Of a stretch of 64,000 bases of DNA, positions 57,468-64,000 are shown piece by piece (positions within the stretch are counted from its first letter, which is position 1; each line of letters starts with the position of its first letter). Where the stretch lies: positions 190,612 to 254,611 of the forward strand of contig NZ_ASXG01000015.1 of the NCBI RefSeq assembly GCF_000411975.1, written 5' to 3'. The notes beneath the pieces were generated by a model that had not been told where the DNA came from, did no database searches, and saw only the letters and a list, made by a program, of their open reading frames with translations. The position numbers were made by a program, and so were the translations under genes. The DNA comes from Amycolatopsis orientalis DSM 43388 (GTDB taxonomy: Bacteria > Actinomycetota > Actinomycetes > Mycobacteriales > Pseudonocardiaceae).

Positions 57468-57998
57468 ATGCTCACCGGGAAGCTAGTGCGGCTGCGGGCG
57501 CTCGAACCGTCGGACGCCGACTCGCTCTACCGATGGATCCACGATCCGGAGGTCGGCCGGTATATGACCAGCGACTACCCGCGCTCACTCGCCCAGTTGC
57601 GCAAGCGGGCCGAAGACCGCCCGGTGAACACCTACGAGAACGTCGTGCTCGGCATCGAATCGATCGACGCGGGCAAGCTGATCGGCGTCGTCGACCTGCG
57701 AGACGCTCGCCCAGAGGTCGGCCGCGCCGAGTTGGACATCTACCTCGGCGAGACCGACCACTGGGACAGCGGTTACGGCACTGAGGCGTTGAAACTCATG
57801 TGCCGCTACGGATTCAACGTGATGCGGCTGCACCTGATCGCGCTCTGGGTGGTCGCCGAGAACGAGCGCGCCCGGCACGTCTACCGCAAGGTCGGGTTCG
57901 TGGAGGACGGCAGGCACCGCGAATGCCATCGCGGGCCGGACGGCCGCTACCACGACATGTACCTGATGAGCCTGCTCGAGCCCGAACTGAACGACTGA
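57468..57998 (+). CDS. GNAT acetyltransferase, RimJ/RimL-like
   Basis: A 176-residue RimJ/RimL-type GNAT protein. It has the opening TGKLVRLRALEPSDADSLYRWIHDPEVGRYM, the strand AELDIYLGETDHWDSGYGTEALKLMCRYGF (acetyl-CoA loop in place of the usual Q/RxxGxG/A) and LHLIALWVVAENERARHVYRKVGFVEDGRHRE. RimJ/RimL enzymes modify N-termini of ribosomal proteins, but many relatives inactivate drugs or small molecules. AAGGGGCGGG stands before the ATG. It ends 1 base before the convergent GlsB gene ends. Confidence 0.93.
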   Translation: MLTGKLVRLRALEPSDADSLYRWIHDPEVGRYMTSDYPRSLAQLRKRAEDRPVNTYENVVLGIESIDAGKLIGVVDLRDARPEVGRAELDIYLGETDHWDSGYGTEALKLMCRYGFNVMRLHLIALWVVAENERARHVYRKVGFVEDGRHRECHRGPDGRYHDMYLMSLLEPELND

Positions 57999-57999
57999 G

Positions 58000-58275
58000 C
58001 TAGCTCTTGACCTGCCGCTTGCCCCACAGGCTCGCGGCCAGCGTCACGCCGATCGCGGCCAGCACGACCTGGGTGATGATCTCGAGCCAGTCGATGCCCT
58101 TGGTGTCGGCGTAGCCGAGGCCGCGGGCGATCGCGGTGCCGACGAACGCGGCGATGATGCCGACGATGATCGTCAGCCAGATCGGGATCGCTTGCTTTCC
58201 AGGGGCGACCAGCTTGCCGAGCAGGCCGAGGATCAGGCCGATCACGATCGCGCTGATGATGCCGGAAACCGCCAT
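58000..58275 (-). CDS. GlsB/YeaQ/YmgE-family stress membrane protein
   Basis: A 91-residue protein of the transglycosylase-associated (GlsB/YeaQ) family, three short helices: ISAIVIGLILGLLGKLVAPGKQAIPIWLTIIVGIIAAFVGTAIARGLG. These proteins are induced by general stress in many bacteria; their action is unknown. The ATG has a weak GAAGGAG context (the plus-strand shows CTCCTTC). It is convergent with the acetyltransferase. Confidence 0.93.
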   Translation of the reverse strand: MAVSGIISAIVIGLILGLLGKLVAPGKQAIPIWLTIIVGIIAAFVGTAIARGLGYADTKGIDWLEIITQVVLAAIGVTLAASLWGKRQVKS

Positions 58276-58383
58276 GACGAACTCCTTCTGCCGAGAGGAC
58301 CGGGCTCGACCGGTTTAGCCCGGAACCCGGAGGGCCAAACCCGGCTTACCGCCCGACTGGGGTAACCGCCACTGGAAGCACGG

Positions 58384-58421
58384 AAAATGCCCCGGTCCGG
58401 GGTGCGGGCCGGGGCATTTTT
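58384..58421 (-). terminator. Terminator downstream of the FadE5-like gene
   Basis: Arms AAAATGCCCCGG and CCGGGGCATTTT form a perfect 12-bp stem around a 13-base loop. On the minus strand the stem ends in a T-run. It starts 14 bases after the stop codon of the dehydrogenase. Confidence 0.9.
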
Positions 58422-58434
58422 CCAGCGAGTGCGA

Positions 58435-60279
58435 TCAGAACGCGGCTTCGTCCACGTCCATCAGCGCGTTGTCCGCGGCCTCGACGATGGCGCGGCGCGA
58501 GGTCAGCTCCGGCAGCACGGTCTTCGCGAAGAACGACGCGACCGCCAGCTTGCCCTCGTAGAACGGCTTGTCCTTGGCCGACGGGCCGTTGTCGAGCTTG
58601 GCCAGCGCGACCTCGGCGCCCTGCAGCAGCTTCCAGCCGACCAGCAGGTCGCCGACCGACATCAGCAGCCGCACGGTGTGCTGGCCGACCTTGTTGATGT
58701 TCTGCGGGTCTTCCTGCGACGAGGTCAGGTAGCCGATCAGCGAGCCCAGCATGCCCTGGGTGTCCTCGAGCGCCTGCTTGAGCAGCGCGCGCTCGTTCTT
58801 GAGCCGGCCGTTGCCCGCCTCGGACTCGATGAACTTGGTGATCTCGCCGGCCACGAACGCGAGCGCCTGGCCCTTGTCCCGGACGATCTTGCGGAAGAAG
58901 AAGTCCAGCGACTGGATCGCCGTGGTGCCCTCGTACAGCGAGTCGATCTTCGCGTCGCGGATGTACTGCTCGATCGGGTAGTCCTGCAGGAAGCCGGAAC
59001 CGCCCAGGGTCTGCAGCGACTGCACGAGCTGCTCGGTGGCGCGCTCGGAGCCGACGCCCTTGACGATCGGCAGCAGCAGGTCGTTGACGCCGTGTGCCAG
59101 CTTCAGGGACGCTTCGTCGCCCTCGCCGGTCCACAGCTGGTCCTGGAAGGACGCGGTGTAGAGGTAGACCGCGCGCAGACCCTCGGCGTACGCCTTCTGC
59201 AGCATCAGCGAACGCCGCACGTCCGGGTGGTGCGTGATCGTCACGCGCGGCGCGGTCTTGTTGAGCATGTTCGGCAGGTCAGCGCCCTGCACGCGCTCCT
59301 TGGCGTACTCCAGCGCGTTCAGGTAGCCGGTGGACAGTGTGGCGATCGCCTTGGTGCCGACCATCATCCGGGCGTACTCGATGACCTGGAACATCTGCGC
59401 GATGCCGTCGTGCACCTCGCCGAGCAGCCAGCCCTTGGCCGGGGTGCCGTGCTGGCCGAAGGTCAGCTCGCACGTGGTGGACACCTTGATGCCCATCTTG
59501 TGCTCGATGTTGGTGACGAAGGCGCCGTTGCGCTCGCCCAGTTCGCCGGTCTTGGAGTCGAAGTGGTACTTCGGCACCAGGAACAGCGAGAGGCCCTTGG
59601 TGCCCGGCTTGGTCTCGATGCCGGGACCCTCGGGGCGGGCCAGCACCAGATGCATGATGTTCTCGACCATGTCGTTCTCGGCCGAGGTGATGAACCGCTT
59701 CACGCCGTCGATGTGCCAGGAGCCGTCCTCCTGCTTGACCGCCTTGGTGCGGCCGGCTCCGACGTCCGAACCGGCGTCCGGCTCGGTGAGCACCATGGTG
59801 GCTCCCCAGCCGCGTTCGATCATCAGCCGGGCCCAGTGCTTCTGCTCTTCGGTGCCGTTCTTGTCCACGATCATGGCGAAGTTCGGACCCGCCAGGTACA
59901 TGAACAGCGGGGCGTTCGCGCCGAGGATCAGCTCGGCCGCGGCCCACTGCACCGTCGGAGGAAGGCCGAAGCCGCCCAGGTCGTTGGTGAGGCCGAGCCG
60001 CCACCATTCGCCGTCCACGAGCGCCTGGTAGCTCTTCTTGAACGAGTCGGGGATGGTCACGCTGAACGTCTTGGGGTCATACACCGGCGGGTTGCGGTCG
60101 GCGTCGGCGTAGGACTCGGCGAGCGGGCCGGTGGCGAGGTTGTTCAGCTCGGAGAGCACGCCGCGGGCGGTCTCCTCGTCCGACTCGGCGAGCACGCCCT
60201 TGCCGAGCCGTTCCTGCACGCCGAGCACCTCGAAGAGGTTGAACTCCAGGTCTCGGACGTTGCTCTTGTAGTGGCCCAT
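58435..60279 (-). CDS. Acyl-CoA dehydrogenase, FadE5-like
   Basis: A 614-residue flavoprotein of the long-type acyl-CoA dehydrogenase family, the size of mycobacterial FadE5 (611). It catalyses the first oxidation of beta-oxidation, passing electrons to ETF. The flavin region is [20 protein letters not shown], the middle holds [28 protein letters not shown], and the active-site region [28 protein letters not shown] carries the catalytic glutamate. The N-terminal and C-terminal extensions over the 380-residue core fit the FadE5 group. Two TTACT...GGTAA motifs lie 49-86 bases upstream and one more before etfD. Confidence 0.92.
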   Translation of the reverse strand: MGHYKSNVRDLEFNLFEVLGVQERLGKGVLAESDEETARGVLSELNNLATGPLAESYADADRNPPVYDPKTFSVTIPDSFKKSYQALVDGEWWRLGLTNDLGGFGLPPTVQWAAAELILGANAPLFMYLAGPNFAMIVDKNGTEEQKHWARLMIERGWGATMVLTEPDAGSDVGAGRTKAVKQEDGSWHIDGVKRFITSAENDMVENIMHLVLARPEGPGIETKPGTKGLSLFLVPKYHFDSKTGELGERNGAFVTNIEHKMGIKVSTTCELTFGQHGTPAKGWLLGEVHDGIAQMFQVIEYARMMVGTKAIATLSTGYLNALEYAKERVQGADLPNMLNKTAPRVTITHHPDVRRSLMLQKAYAEGLRAVYLYTASFQDQLWTGEGDEASLKLAHGVNDLLLPIVKGVGSERATEQLVQSLQTLGGSGFLQDYPIEQYIRDAKIDSLYEGTTAIQSLDFFFRKIVRDKGQALAFVAGEITKFIESEAGNGRLKNERALLKQALEDTQGMLGSLIGYLTSSQEDPQNINKVGQHTVRLLMSVGDLLVGWKLLQGAEVALAKLDNGPSAKDKPFYEGKLAVASFFAKTVLPELTSRRAIVEAADNALMDVDEAAF

Positions 60280-60327
60280 GTCGTCACTCCGTGTCGTGTT
60301 CGGCTTTCCGGCCGGGCACTGGTTCCC

Positions 60328-60341
60328 TTACTCGCCGGTAA
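60328..60341. promoter_or_regulatory. TTACT...GGTAA motif 1 upstream of the FadE5-like gene
   Basis: TTACTCGCCGGTAA, 49-62 bases before the start codon. It is nearly the same as the copy at 60352-60365 read on the other strand and as the one at 38061 upstream of etfD. The pattern is a 5+4+5 near-palindrome typical of TetR dimer sites. Confidence 0.65.
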
Positions 60342-60351
60342 CATCAGGATA

Positions 60352-60365
60352 TTACCTACGAGTAA
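60352..60365. promoter_or_regulatory. TTACT...GGTAA motif 2 upstream of the FadE5-like gene
   Basis: TTACCTACGAGTAA, which is TTACTCGTAGGTAA on the other strand. It differs from motif 1 only in positions 8 and 9 of the spacer. The centres of the two are 24 bases apart, just over two helical turns, so a bound protein could cooperate. Confidence 0.65.
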
Positions 60366-60437
60366 CCAGAGCAAGCGAATCCGCCCTTCCAGGGGTGGGC
60401 ATTCGCTCGGAAAACCGGGCCGACCAGGAGTCCGACC

Positions 60438-61226
60438 TCACCGGGTGCTGCGCGCCACGGCCTCCTGCACTGCCTGGGGACCGGCGCTGTCGTCGAGCTG
60501 GGGGACGAGGATGCCGCTGCGGAACGCGATCGTCACCGCGTGTGTCCGGTCGCGAGCGGAGAGCTTGCGCAGAATGCTTTTCACGTGGGTCCGCACGGTT
60601 TCCACGGACAGGAACAGCAGTTTCGCGATTCCCGAGTTCTCCAGCCCTTCGGCGACGAGCTGCAAAACCTGGTACTCGCGGCGGGAAAGCGGCATGGCGC
60701 CCTTGGGCTGCACGAGCTGACCGTCGACCGGAGCGGCTCTTGGCGACGGCTCGCGCTTGGGTCGGGCGGTGAGCGCGGACAGCGCCGGGTCGATGTAGCG
60801 CCGGTCGTTGTGCGCGCGCCGGACCGCTTCGGCGAGCCGCCGGGAATCGACCGCCCGCGGGACGATGGCGTGCGCACCCGCGCCGATGGCGGCGGCGAGG
60901 TACTGCTGGGTGCGGTTGGTGTCGCGCACGAGCGTGACCAGCACGAGTGCCGGGTCGCCCGCGTTGAGCAGTTTCGCGAGGTGGCAGTTCGGGTCGAGCG
61001 CGGAGTCGAGGATCACGACGTCCGGGCGGACCTGCTCGCACAGCTGCATCGCCGCGTGGTGGCTCGCCGCCTGTCCGGACCAGTGCAGGCCCAGCGTGCG
61101 GTGCACCATCGCCGCGATGCCCTCGCGGAAAATCGGGATCGGGTCGACGACCGCGACCCCCAGGCTTCGACCGCCGGCTGGCTGACCGGCCGACATGGGC
61201 GTTCGGTGGGGCTCGATGCCACGCAT
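60438..61226 (-). CDS. LuxR-type response-regulator-like transcription factor
   Basis: A 262-residue protein with an N-terminal receiver-like domain (Asp28 in the acid pocket, Asp74 in VILDSALDPN as the likely phosphoacceptor) and a C-terminal LuxR HTH (LSRREYQVLQLVAEGLENSGIAKLLFLSVETVRTHVKSILRKLSARDRTHAV). The start ATG 61226 has GGAGG 7 bases upstream; a longer reading to 61322 is unlikely. No sensor kinase gene adjoins, so it is an orphan regulator. Its targets are unknown. Confidence 0.88.
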   Translation of the reverse strand: MRGIEPHRTPMSAGQPAGGRSLGVAVVDPIPIFREGIAAMVHRTLGLHWSGQAASHHAAMQLCEQVRPDVVILDSALDPNCHLAKLLNAGDPALVLVTLVRDTNRTQQYLAAAIGAGAHAIVPRAVDSRRLAEAVRRAHNDRRYIDPALSALTARPKREPSPRAAPVDGQLVQPKGAMPLSRREYQVLQLVAEGLENSGIAKLLFLSVETVRTHVKSILRKLSARDRTHAVTIAFRSGILVPQLDDSAGPQAVQEAVARSTR

Positions 61227-61472
61227 CTCGGGCCTCCGTCCATCTCGGTCGCTCCCGGTGACGGGCACACCCCCTCGGCGTGCCGGCCGGTCCCCCCTGC
61301 CGGAACCGGCCGGGAACGACACCTTGTCCCTAGTCCGACTCCGCCGAGAGCAGCTTGTGACGCGGTTTCCCCCTCATGGCCGTAACGGCTGGTCGCAGCA
61401 AACTCTGCGTAGAAAATGGCCGTCGAAATGCGGGGAGACGGCGCAGTGCGGGTCCGCCCGGACGGGTTAGCT

Positions 61473-62051
61473 CTACTGAGGGTTTAACTGCTCGGGTGAA
61501 TCTCCGATGACCGCCTGTGCGCGCAGCCGACCGAACTCCTCGGCGAGGGTTTTCGGGGTCCAGTGCGCGTTCAGACCGCTCGGATTGGGCAGCAGCCAGA
61601 CCCGAGTTGTCCCGATTGTCCGGTCTTGCGGCCCGACCGCGGCGCGGCGATCTCCGAACGCGACGCGGTAGGCAGTGATTCCCACCACTGCCAGCCAGCG
61701 CGGGCGGTACTTCTCGACCTTCCTGGCCAGAATCCGGCCGCCTTCACGGAGTTCGCCGTCAGTCAGCTCGTCGGCGCGGGCGGTGGTCCGGGCCACGACA
61801 TTGGTGATGCCGAGGCCGAGGTCGAGGAGCTGGTCCTGCTCGCTCGGATCCAACAGGCGAGGGGTGAACCCGCTGGCGTAGAGGGCCGGCCAGAAGCGGT
61901 TGCCGGGACGGGCGAAGTGCAGTCCGAGCGCGCCGGAGTAGAGGCCGGGGTTGATGCCGCAGAACAACACGTTCAGGTTGGGGGCCAGCACGTCCGGAAT
62001 GGTGGTTCCGTGCGCGGCGGCTTGTTCGGCCTTGGTGGGTTTGGCGGGCAT
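61473..62051 (-). CDS. mug: G/U mismatch-specific DNA glycosylase (Mug/TDG)
   Basis: A 192-residue uracil-DNA glycosylase family 2 enzyme, which removes U or T opposite G and alkylated bases. The active-site loop is LNVLFCGINPGLYSGALGLHFARPGNRFWPALYASGF, where Mug has the Asn of GxNP; the intercalating loop is LPNPSGLNAHW. The protein is soluble and of normal length. The start at the ATG at 62051 leaves MPAKPTKAEQAAA; a longer upstream reading has atypical composition. It is divergent from the methyltransferase gene with 29 bases between. Confidence 0.94.
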   Translation of the reverse strand: MPAKPTKAEQAAAHGTTIPDVLAPNLNVLFCGINPGLYSGALGLHFARPGNRFWPALYASGFTPRLLDPSEQDQLLDLGLGITNVVARTTARADELTDGELREGGRILARKVEKYRPRWLAVVGITAYRVAFGDRRAAVGPQDRTIGTTRVWLLPNPSGLNAHWTPKTLAEEFGRLRAQAVIGDSPEQLNPQ

Positions 62052-62080
62052 GCGACCCAGTTTCCGGCACGCTGGACGGC

Positions 62081-62719
62081 ATGAGCGTGACGCCTGACGG
62101 CTGCCCGGTCGACCTCTATCGGGCACTGCCGCCCGCCGGCGAGCCGGAGGTGATTCACGGCGCGATCCCGGCGGGCGCCGAGGTGCTCGAACTCGGTTGC
62201 GGAGCGGGGCGCGTGACGCATCCGCTGCTCGCGCTCGGGCATCCGGTGGTCGCGGTCGACGAATCGGCGGAGATGCTCGCGCACGTCACGGGCGCGGAGA
62301 CCGTGTGCGCTCGGATCGACGAGCTTCGGCTGGACCGGCGGTTCCCGGTCGTCGTGCTCGGCAGCCATCTGGTCAACGGGCCGGATCGGCAGGCGCTGCT
62401 GGCGGCGGCGCGGCGGCACCTGGCCCCGGGCGGGCAGCTGCTGGTCGAATGGCATCCGCCCGCCTGGTTCGACCAGGTCGCCGACGGCTCGGGCGGCCAA
62501 CTGGGCGAGGTCCGCATCGCCGTCGAAGGCGTCCGCCGGAACGGCGACCGGCTCTCCGCCACGGTTGTCTACCGCCTGGGCGAACGAACCTGGAAACAGT
62601 CCTTCACCTGCGAAACCTTCCCCCTCGAACCGGCTCTCGAGCGGGCCGGGCTGAGGTTCGAGCGCTGGGTTGCCGCTGACCGGGATTGGTTCTCCGCACG
62701 ACCTTCGAACGCGGGGTAG
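62081..62719 (+). CDS. Class I SAM-dependent methyltransferase
   Basis: A 212-residue methyltransferase with the SAM site VLELGCGAGRVTHPLLALGHPVVAVDESAEML and motif IV-like VVVLGSHLVNGPD. The substrate domain is small (EWHPPAWFDQVADGSGGQLGEVRIAVEGVRRNGDRLSATVVY), as in small-molecule or polar substrate enzymes. Target unknown. It is divergent from mug. Confidence 0.9.
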   Translation: MSVTPDGCPVDLYRALPPAGEPEVIHGAIPAGAEVLELGCGAGRVTHPLLALGHPVVAVDESAEMLAHVTGAETVCARIDELRLDRRFPVVVLGSHLVNGPDRQALLAAARRHLAPGGQLLVEWHPPAWFDQVADGSGGQLGEVRIAVEGVRRNGDRLSATVVYRLGERTWKQSFTCETFPLEPALERAGLRFERWVAADRDWFSARPSNAG

Positions 62720-62785
62720 CCAATCGGGCGCCCCGCTCGGTAGCCTGTGTGATCTCTCGCACAACGGCGTCGATGAGGAGAGCAC

Positions 62786-62962
62786 ATGCAACTGTGGCTA
62801 GTGCTCGGCCTGGTAGCACTGATCATCGCCATCGCCTCGTTGATCGTGATCCTGGAAGACCGCCGCGCGGCGCGCCAAGCCGCGATCGCGAGACGAGCCC
62901 GGTTAGCGCGTCTCGGCGAGGTCGATCCGCTCGCTCCGGGCAGGCTCCACGCGGAGGGTTGA
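62786..62962 (+). CDS. Small single-helix membrane protein, 58 residues
   Basis: The frame begins MQLWLVLGLVALIIAIASLI, one membrane helix, then a basic/acidic tail EDRRAARQAAIARRARLARLGEV. GAGGAG lies 5-7 bases upstream of the ATG, a good Shine-Dalgarno. The last 60 bases overlap the end of the convergent vanZ-like gene. No family is recognised. The small size and good signals suggest a real gene; other actinobacteria have similar mini-membrane proteins, as I recall. Confidence 0.65.
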   Translation: MQLWLVLGLVALIIAIASLIVILEDRRAARQAAIARRARLARLGEVDPLAPGRLHAEG

Positions 62963-63544
62963 AGAGATCGGCCTGAGGGCGAGCAGCAGCGCCCCGGCCA
63001 GCCAGCCGAGGCCGGACCCGAACGTGTTGGTCATGAGGTCGTCGACGTCGAAAATCCGGTAGACGAACGGCGCGGTCCCGAAGTTGGCCGTGAGCTGGGT
63101 GATCTCGACGGCCAGTGAGGCCGCGAAGCCGATCGCCAGTGCGCCCACCAGGCCGCGCCGCCACAGCACCCGGGCGAAGAATCCGAGCGGGACGAACAGC
63201 AGCACGTTCATCGCGGCCTGCTGGAACGTCTGGGTGGCGAACCAGTCCGCCGCCGGGAGGCCGTGTTTCACCAGCTCGGTGTGGATGTCCGCGATCCACT
63301 GGAACGGCTCCAGCTGCACGGTCTGCTCCAGCCGGCGGCTGTTCGGGCCGGGCAGCGGAAGGAAGACGACCGCCAGCGCCATGCACGCGTAGAACACGAC
63401 CGCCGCCGTCGTCACCAGGCCGCGCAGCCGAAGGCGGCCGTAGCGCGCGAACTGGAGCACGAGCTGCGGGACGAGGATCGTCGCCCAGACGGCGAGGAAC
63501 CCGATGAACCCGTACTGCAGGGCGGTGACCTGTGCGTTCGTCAT
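62903..63544 (-). CDS. VanZ-family membrane protein
   Basis: A 213-residue protein with about five helices and the VanZ signature: NVLLFVPLGFFARVLWRRGLVGALAIGFAASLAVEITQL followed by FDVDDLMTNTFGSGLGWLAGALL. VanZ raises teicoplanin resistance in enterococci, but most relatives in actinobacteria have no tested role. Its end overlaps a small convergent gene by 60 bases. Confidence 0.93.
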   Translation of the reverse strand: MTNAQVTALQYGFIGFLAVWATILVPQLVLQFARYGRLRLRGLVTTAAVVFYACMALAVVFLPLPGPNSRRLEQTVQLEPFQWIADIHTELVKHGLPAADWFATQTFQQAAMNVLLFVPLGFFARVLWRRGLVGALAIGFAASLAVEITQLTANFGTAPFVYRIFDVDDLMTNTFGSGLGWLAGALLLALRPISSTLRVEPARSERIDLAETR

Positions 63545-63647
63545 GCCGAGAACGCTATTGATCGTGCCGTCGCGGCACTTCGGTCGAAAAGCCCGAGGGT
63601 CTGGACCACGGATCGGCCAGATGGCCGAGTGCGCGCCGACCGATCGG

Positions 63648-63773
63648 TCAGCCGTCGCGCGAAGGGGGTTCGTCGTCCCGGTCCACCCGCTCGGAGCGCC
63701 AGGCCGCGAAGACGGTGCCGCCGATCAGCAAAACGACCACGCCGAGCACCAGCACGACGAGCTGCAGTTCCAT
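63648..63773 (-). CDS. Small single-helix membrane protein, 41 residues
   Basis: The frame reads MELQLVVLVLGVVVLLIGGT, one membrane helix, then AAWRSERVDRDDEPPSRDG. GAGGGG lies 6 bases upstream of the ATG at 63773, a good Shine-Dalgarno. The longer open frame to 63992 has a signal-free lead with poor composition, so I prefer the short form. No family recognised. It resembles the 58-residue product at 62786 in layout (helix, then charged tail) but not in sequence. Confidence 0.6.
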   Translation of the reverse strand: MELQLVVLVLGVVVLLIGGTVFAAWRSERVDRDDEPPSRDG

Positions 63774-63942
63774 TTTGTCCCCCTCGGCACCCACCGCACA
63801 GATCGCCGGCCAAGCGGCGAACGTTACCGAAACTTCCTCCGGGACCAGCCGTTCCGCTCTGTTCAGGACCGTCCGATTTGGGCAGACTGCTTCGCCGGGC
63901 GTCCGCATCAGGGGTCGAGCGGGCGCGAACACCGGAGGAAAC

Positions 63943-64000
63943 ATGAAGCTCTTCACCCGGCTCGCGGCCACCGCCGCGGCCGCACTGGCCACGGTGGCCG
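63943..64000 (+). CDS. Start of a secreted protein gene, cut by the window
   Basis: The ATG at 63943 follows GGAGGAAAC, an excellent Shine-Dalgarno. The 19 residues visible (MKLFTRLAATAAAALATVA) are a Sec signal peptide. The gene continues past the window, so family and function cannot be told. Confidence 0.8.
   Translation, partial: MKLFTRLAATAAAALATVA

Overview
The window is high-GC actinobacterial DNA, most likely from Amycolatopsis or a close Pseudonocardiaceae relative. I infer this from the Emb-type arabinosyltransferase (arabinogalactan wall), the HspR-controlled dnaK-grpE-dnaJ-hspR operon, actinobacterial EtfD- and FadE5-like fatty-acid oxidation proteins, and a rifampin phosphotransferase carrying a rifamycin-associated element (RAE). 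Many start codons are GTG, and short operons are often coupled by 4-bp overlaps. It looks like chromosomal DNA: I see no transposase, integrase, phage gene, CRISPR array or rRNA. There is one tRNA, Gly-CCC.

Layout. 1-5 kb: a LacI-type regulator cut by the window edge, an HTH-less paralogue of it, a GH76 mannanase-like protein with an expanded low-complexity N-terminus, a TrmH-type RNA methyltransferase and a DUF2784 membrane protein. 5-7.5 kb: a sigma factor / zinc-finger-Asp23 fusion / Asp23 / Asp23-like operon, then pyrE. 7.5-12.5 kb: a FtsX-type ABC exporter, an SDR and a secreted orphan. 12.7-18.3 kb: Emb arabinosyltransferase, a Tat-exported GH105 and a membrane-anchored unknown. 18.4-25.1 kb: clpB under a HAIR element, two MFS transporters (one fused to carboxypeptidase-regulatory-like domains) and a MarR regulator. 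25.4-29 kb: flavohemoprotein, dienelactone hydrolase, and a divergent epimerase/TetR pair around a triple operator. 29-33.4 kb: the dnaK operon. 33.4-38 kb: a secreted peptidase operon, a PEBP protein, a GNAT and an SMR-TetR pair. 38-43.3 kb: EtfD, a membrane protein, a cation efflux protein and a secreted CAP protein. 43.3-50 kb: rph with its RAE and a secreted protein of 13 Ig-like repeats. 50-57 kb: MarR/FAD monooxygenase, dcd, MpaB-type oxygenase, tRNA-Gly, amino-acid permease and two tandem DUF2185-like proteins. 57-64 kb: F420-type oxidoreductase, GNAT, GlsB, FadE5-like acyl-CoA dehydrogenase, a LuxR-type regulator, Mug glycosylase, a methyltransferase, VanZ and two very small membrane proteins. 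A secreted protein starts at the right edge.

Genes that work together. HspR (29.05 kb) probably represses both its own dnaK operon and the distant clpB through HAIR inverted repeats that I can see upstream of each. EtfD (38.1 kb) and the FadE5-like dehydrogenase (60.3 kb) lie 20 kb apart but share a 14-bp TTACT...GGTAA motif upstream (one copy and two copies). This suggests one regulator controls the first dehydrogenation of beta-oxidation and the membrane electron exit for it. rph has an RAE-type palindrome about 90 bp upstream, so rifamycin-inducible resistance is likely.
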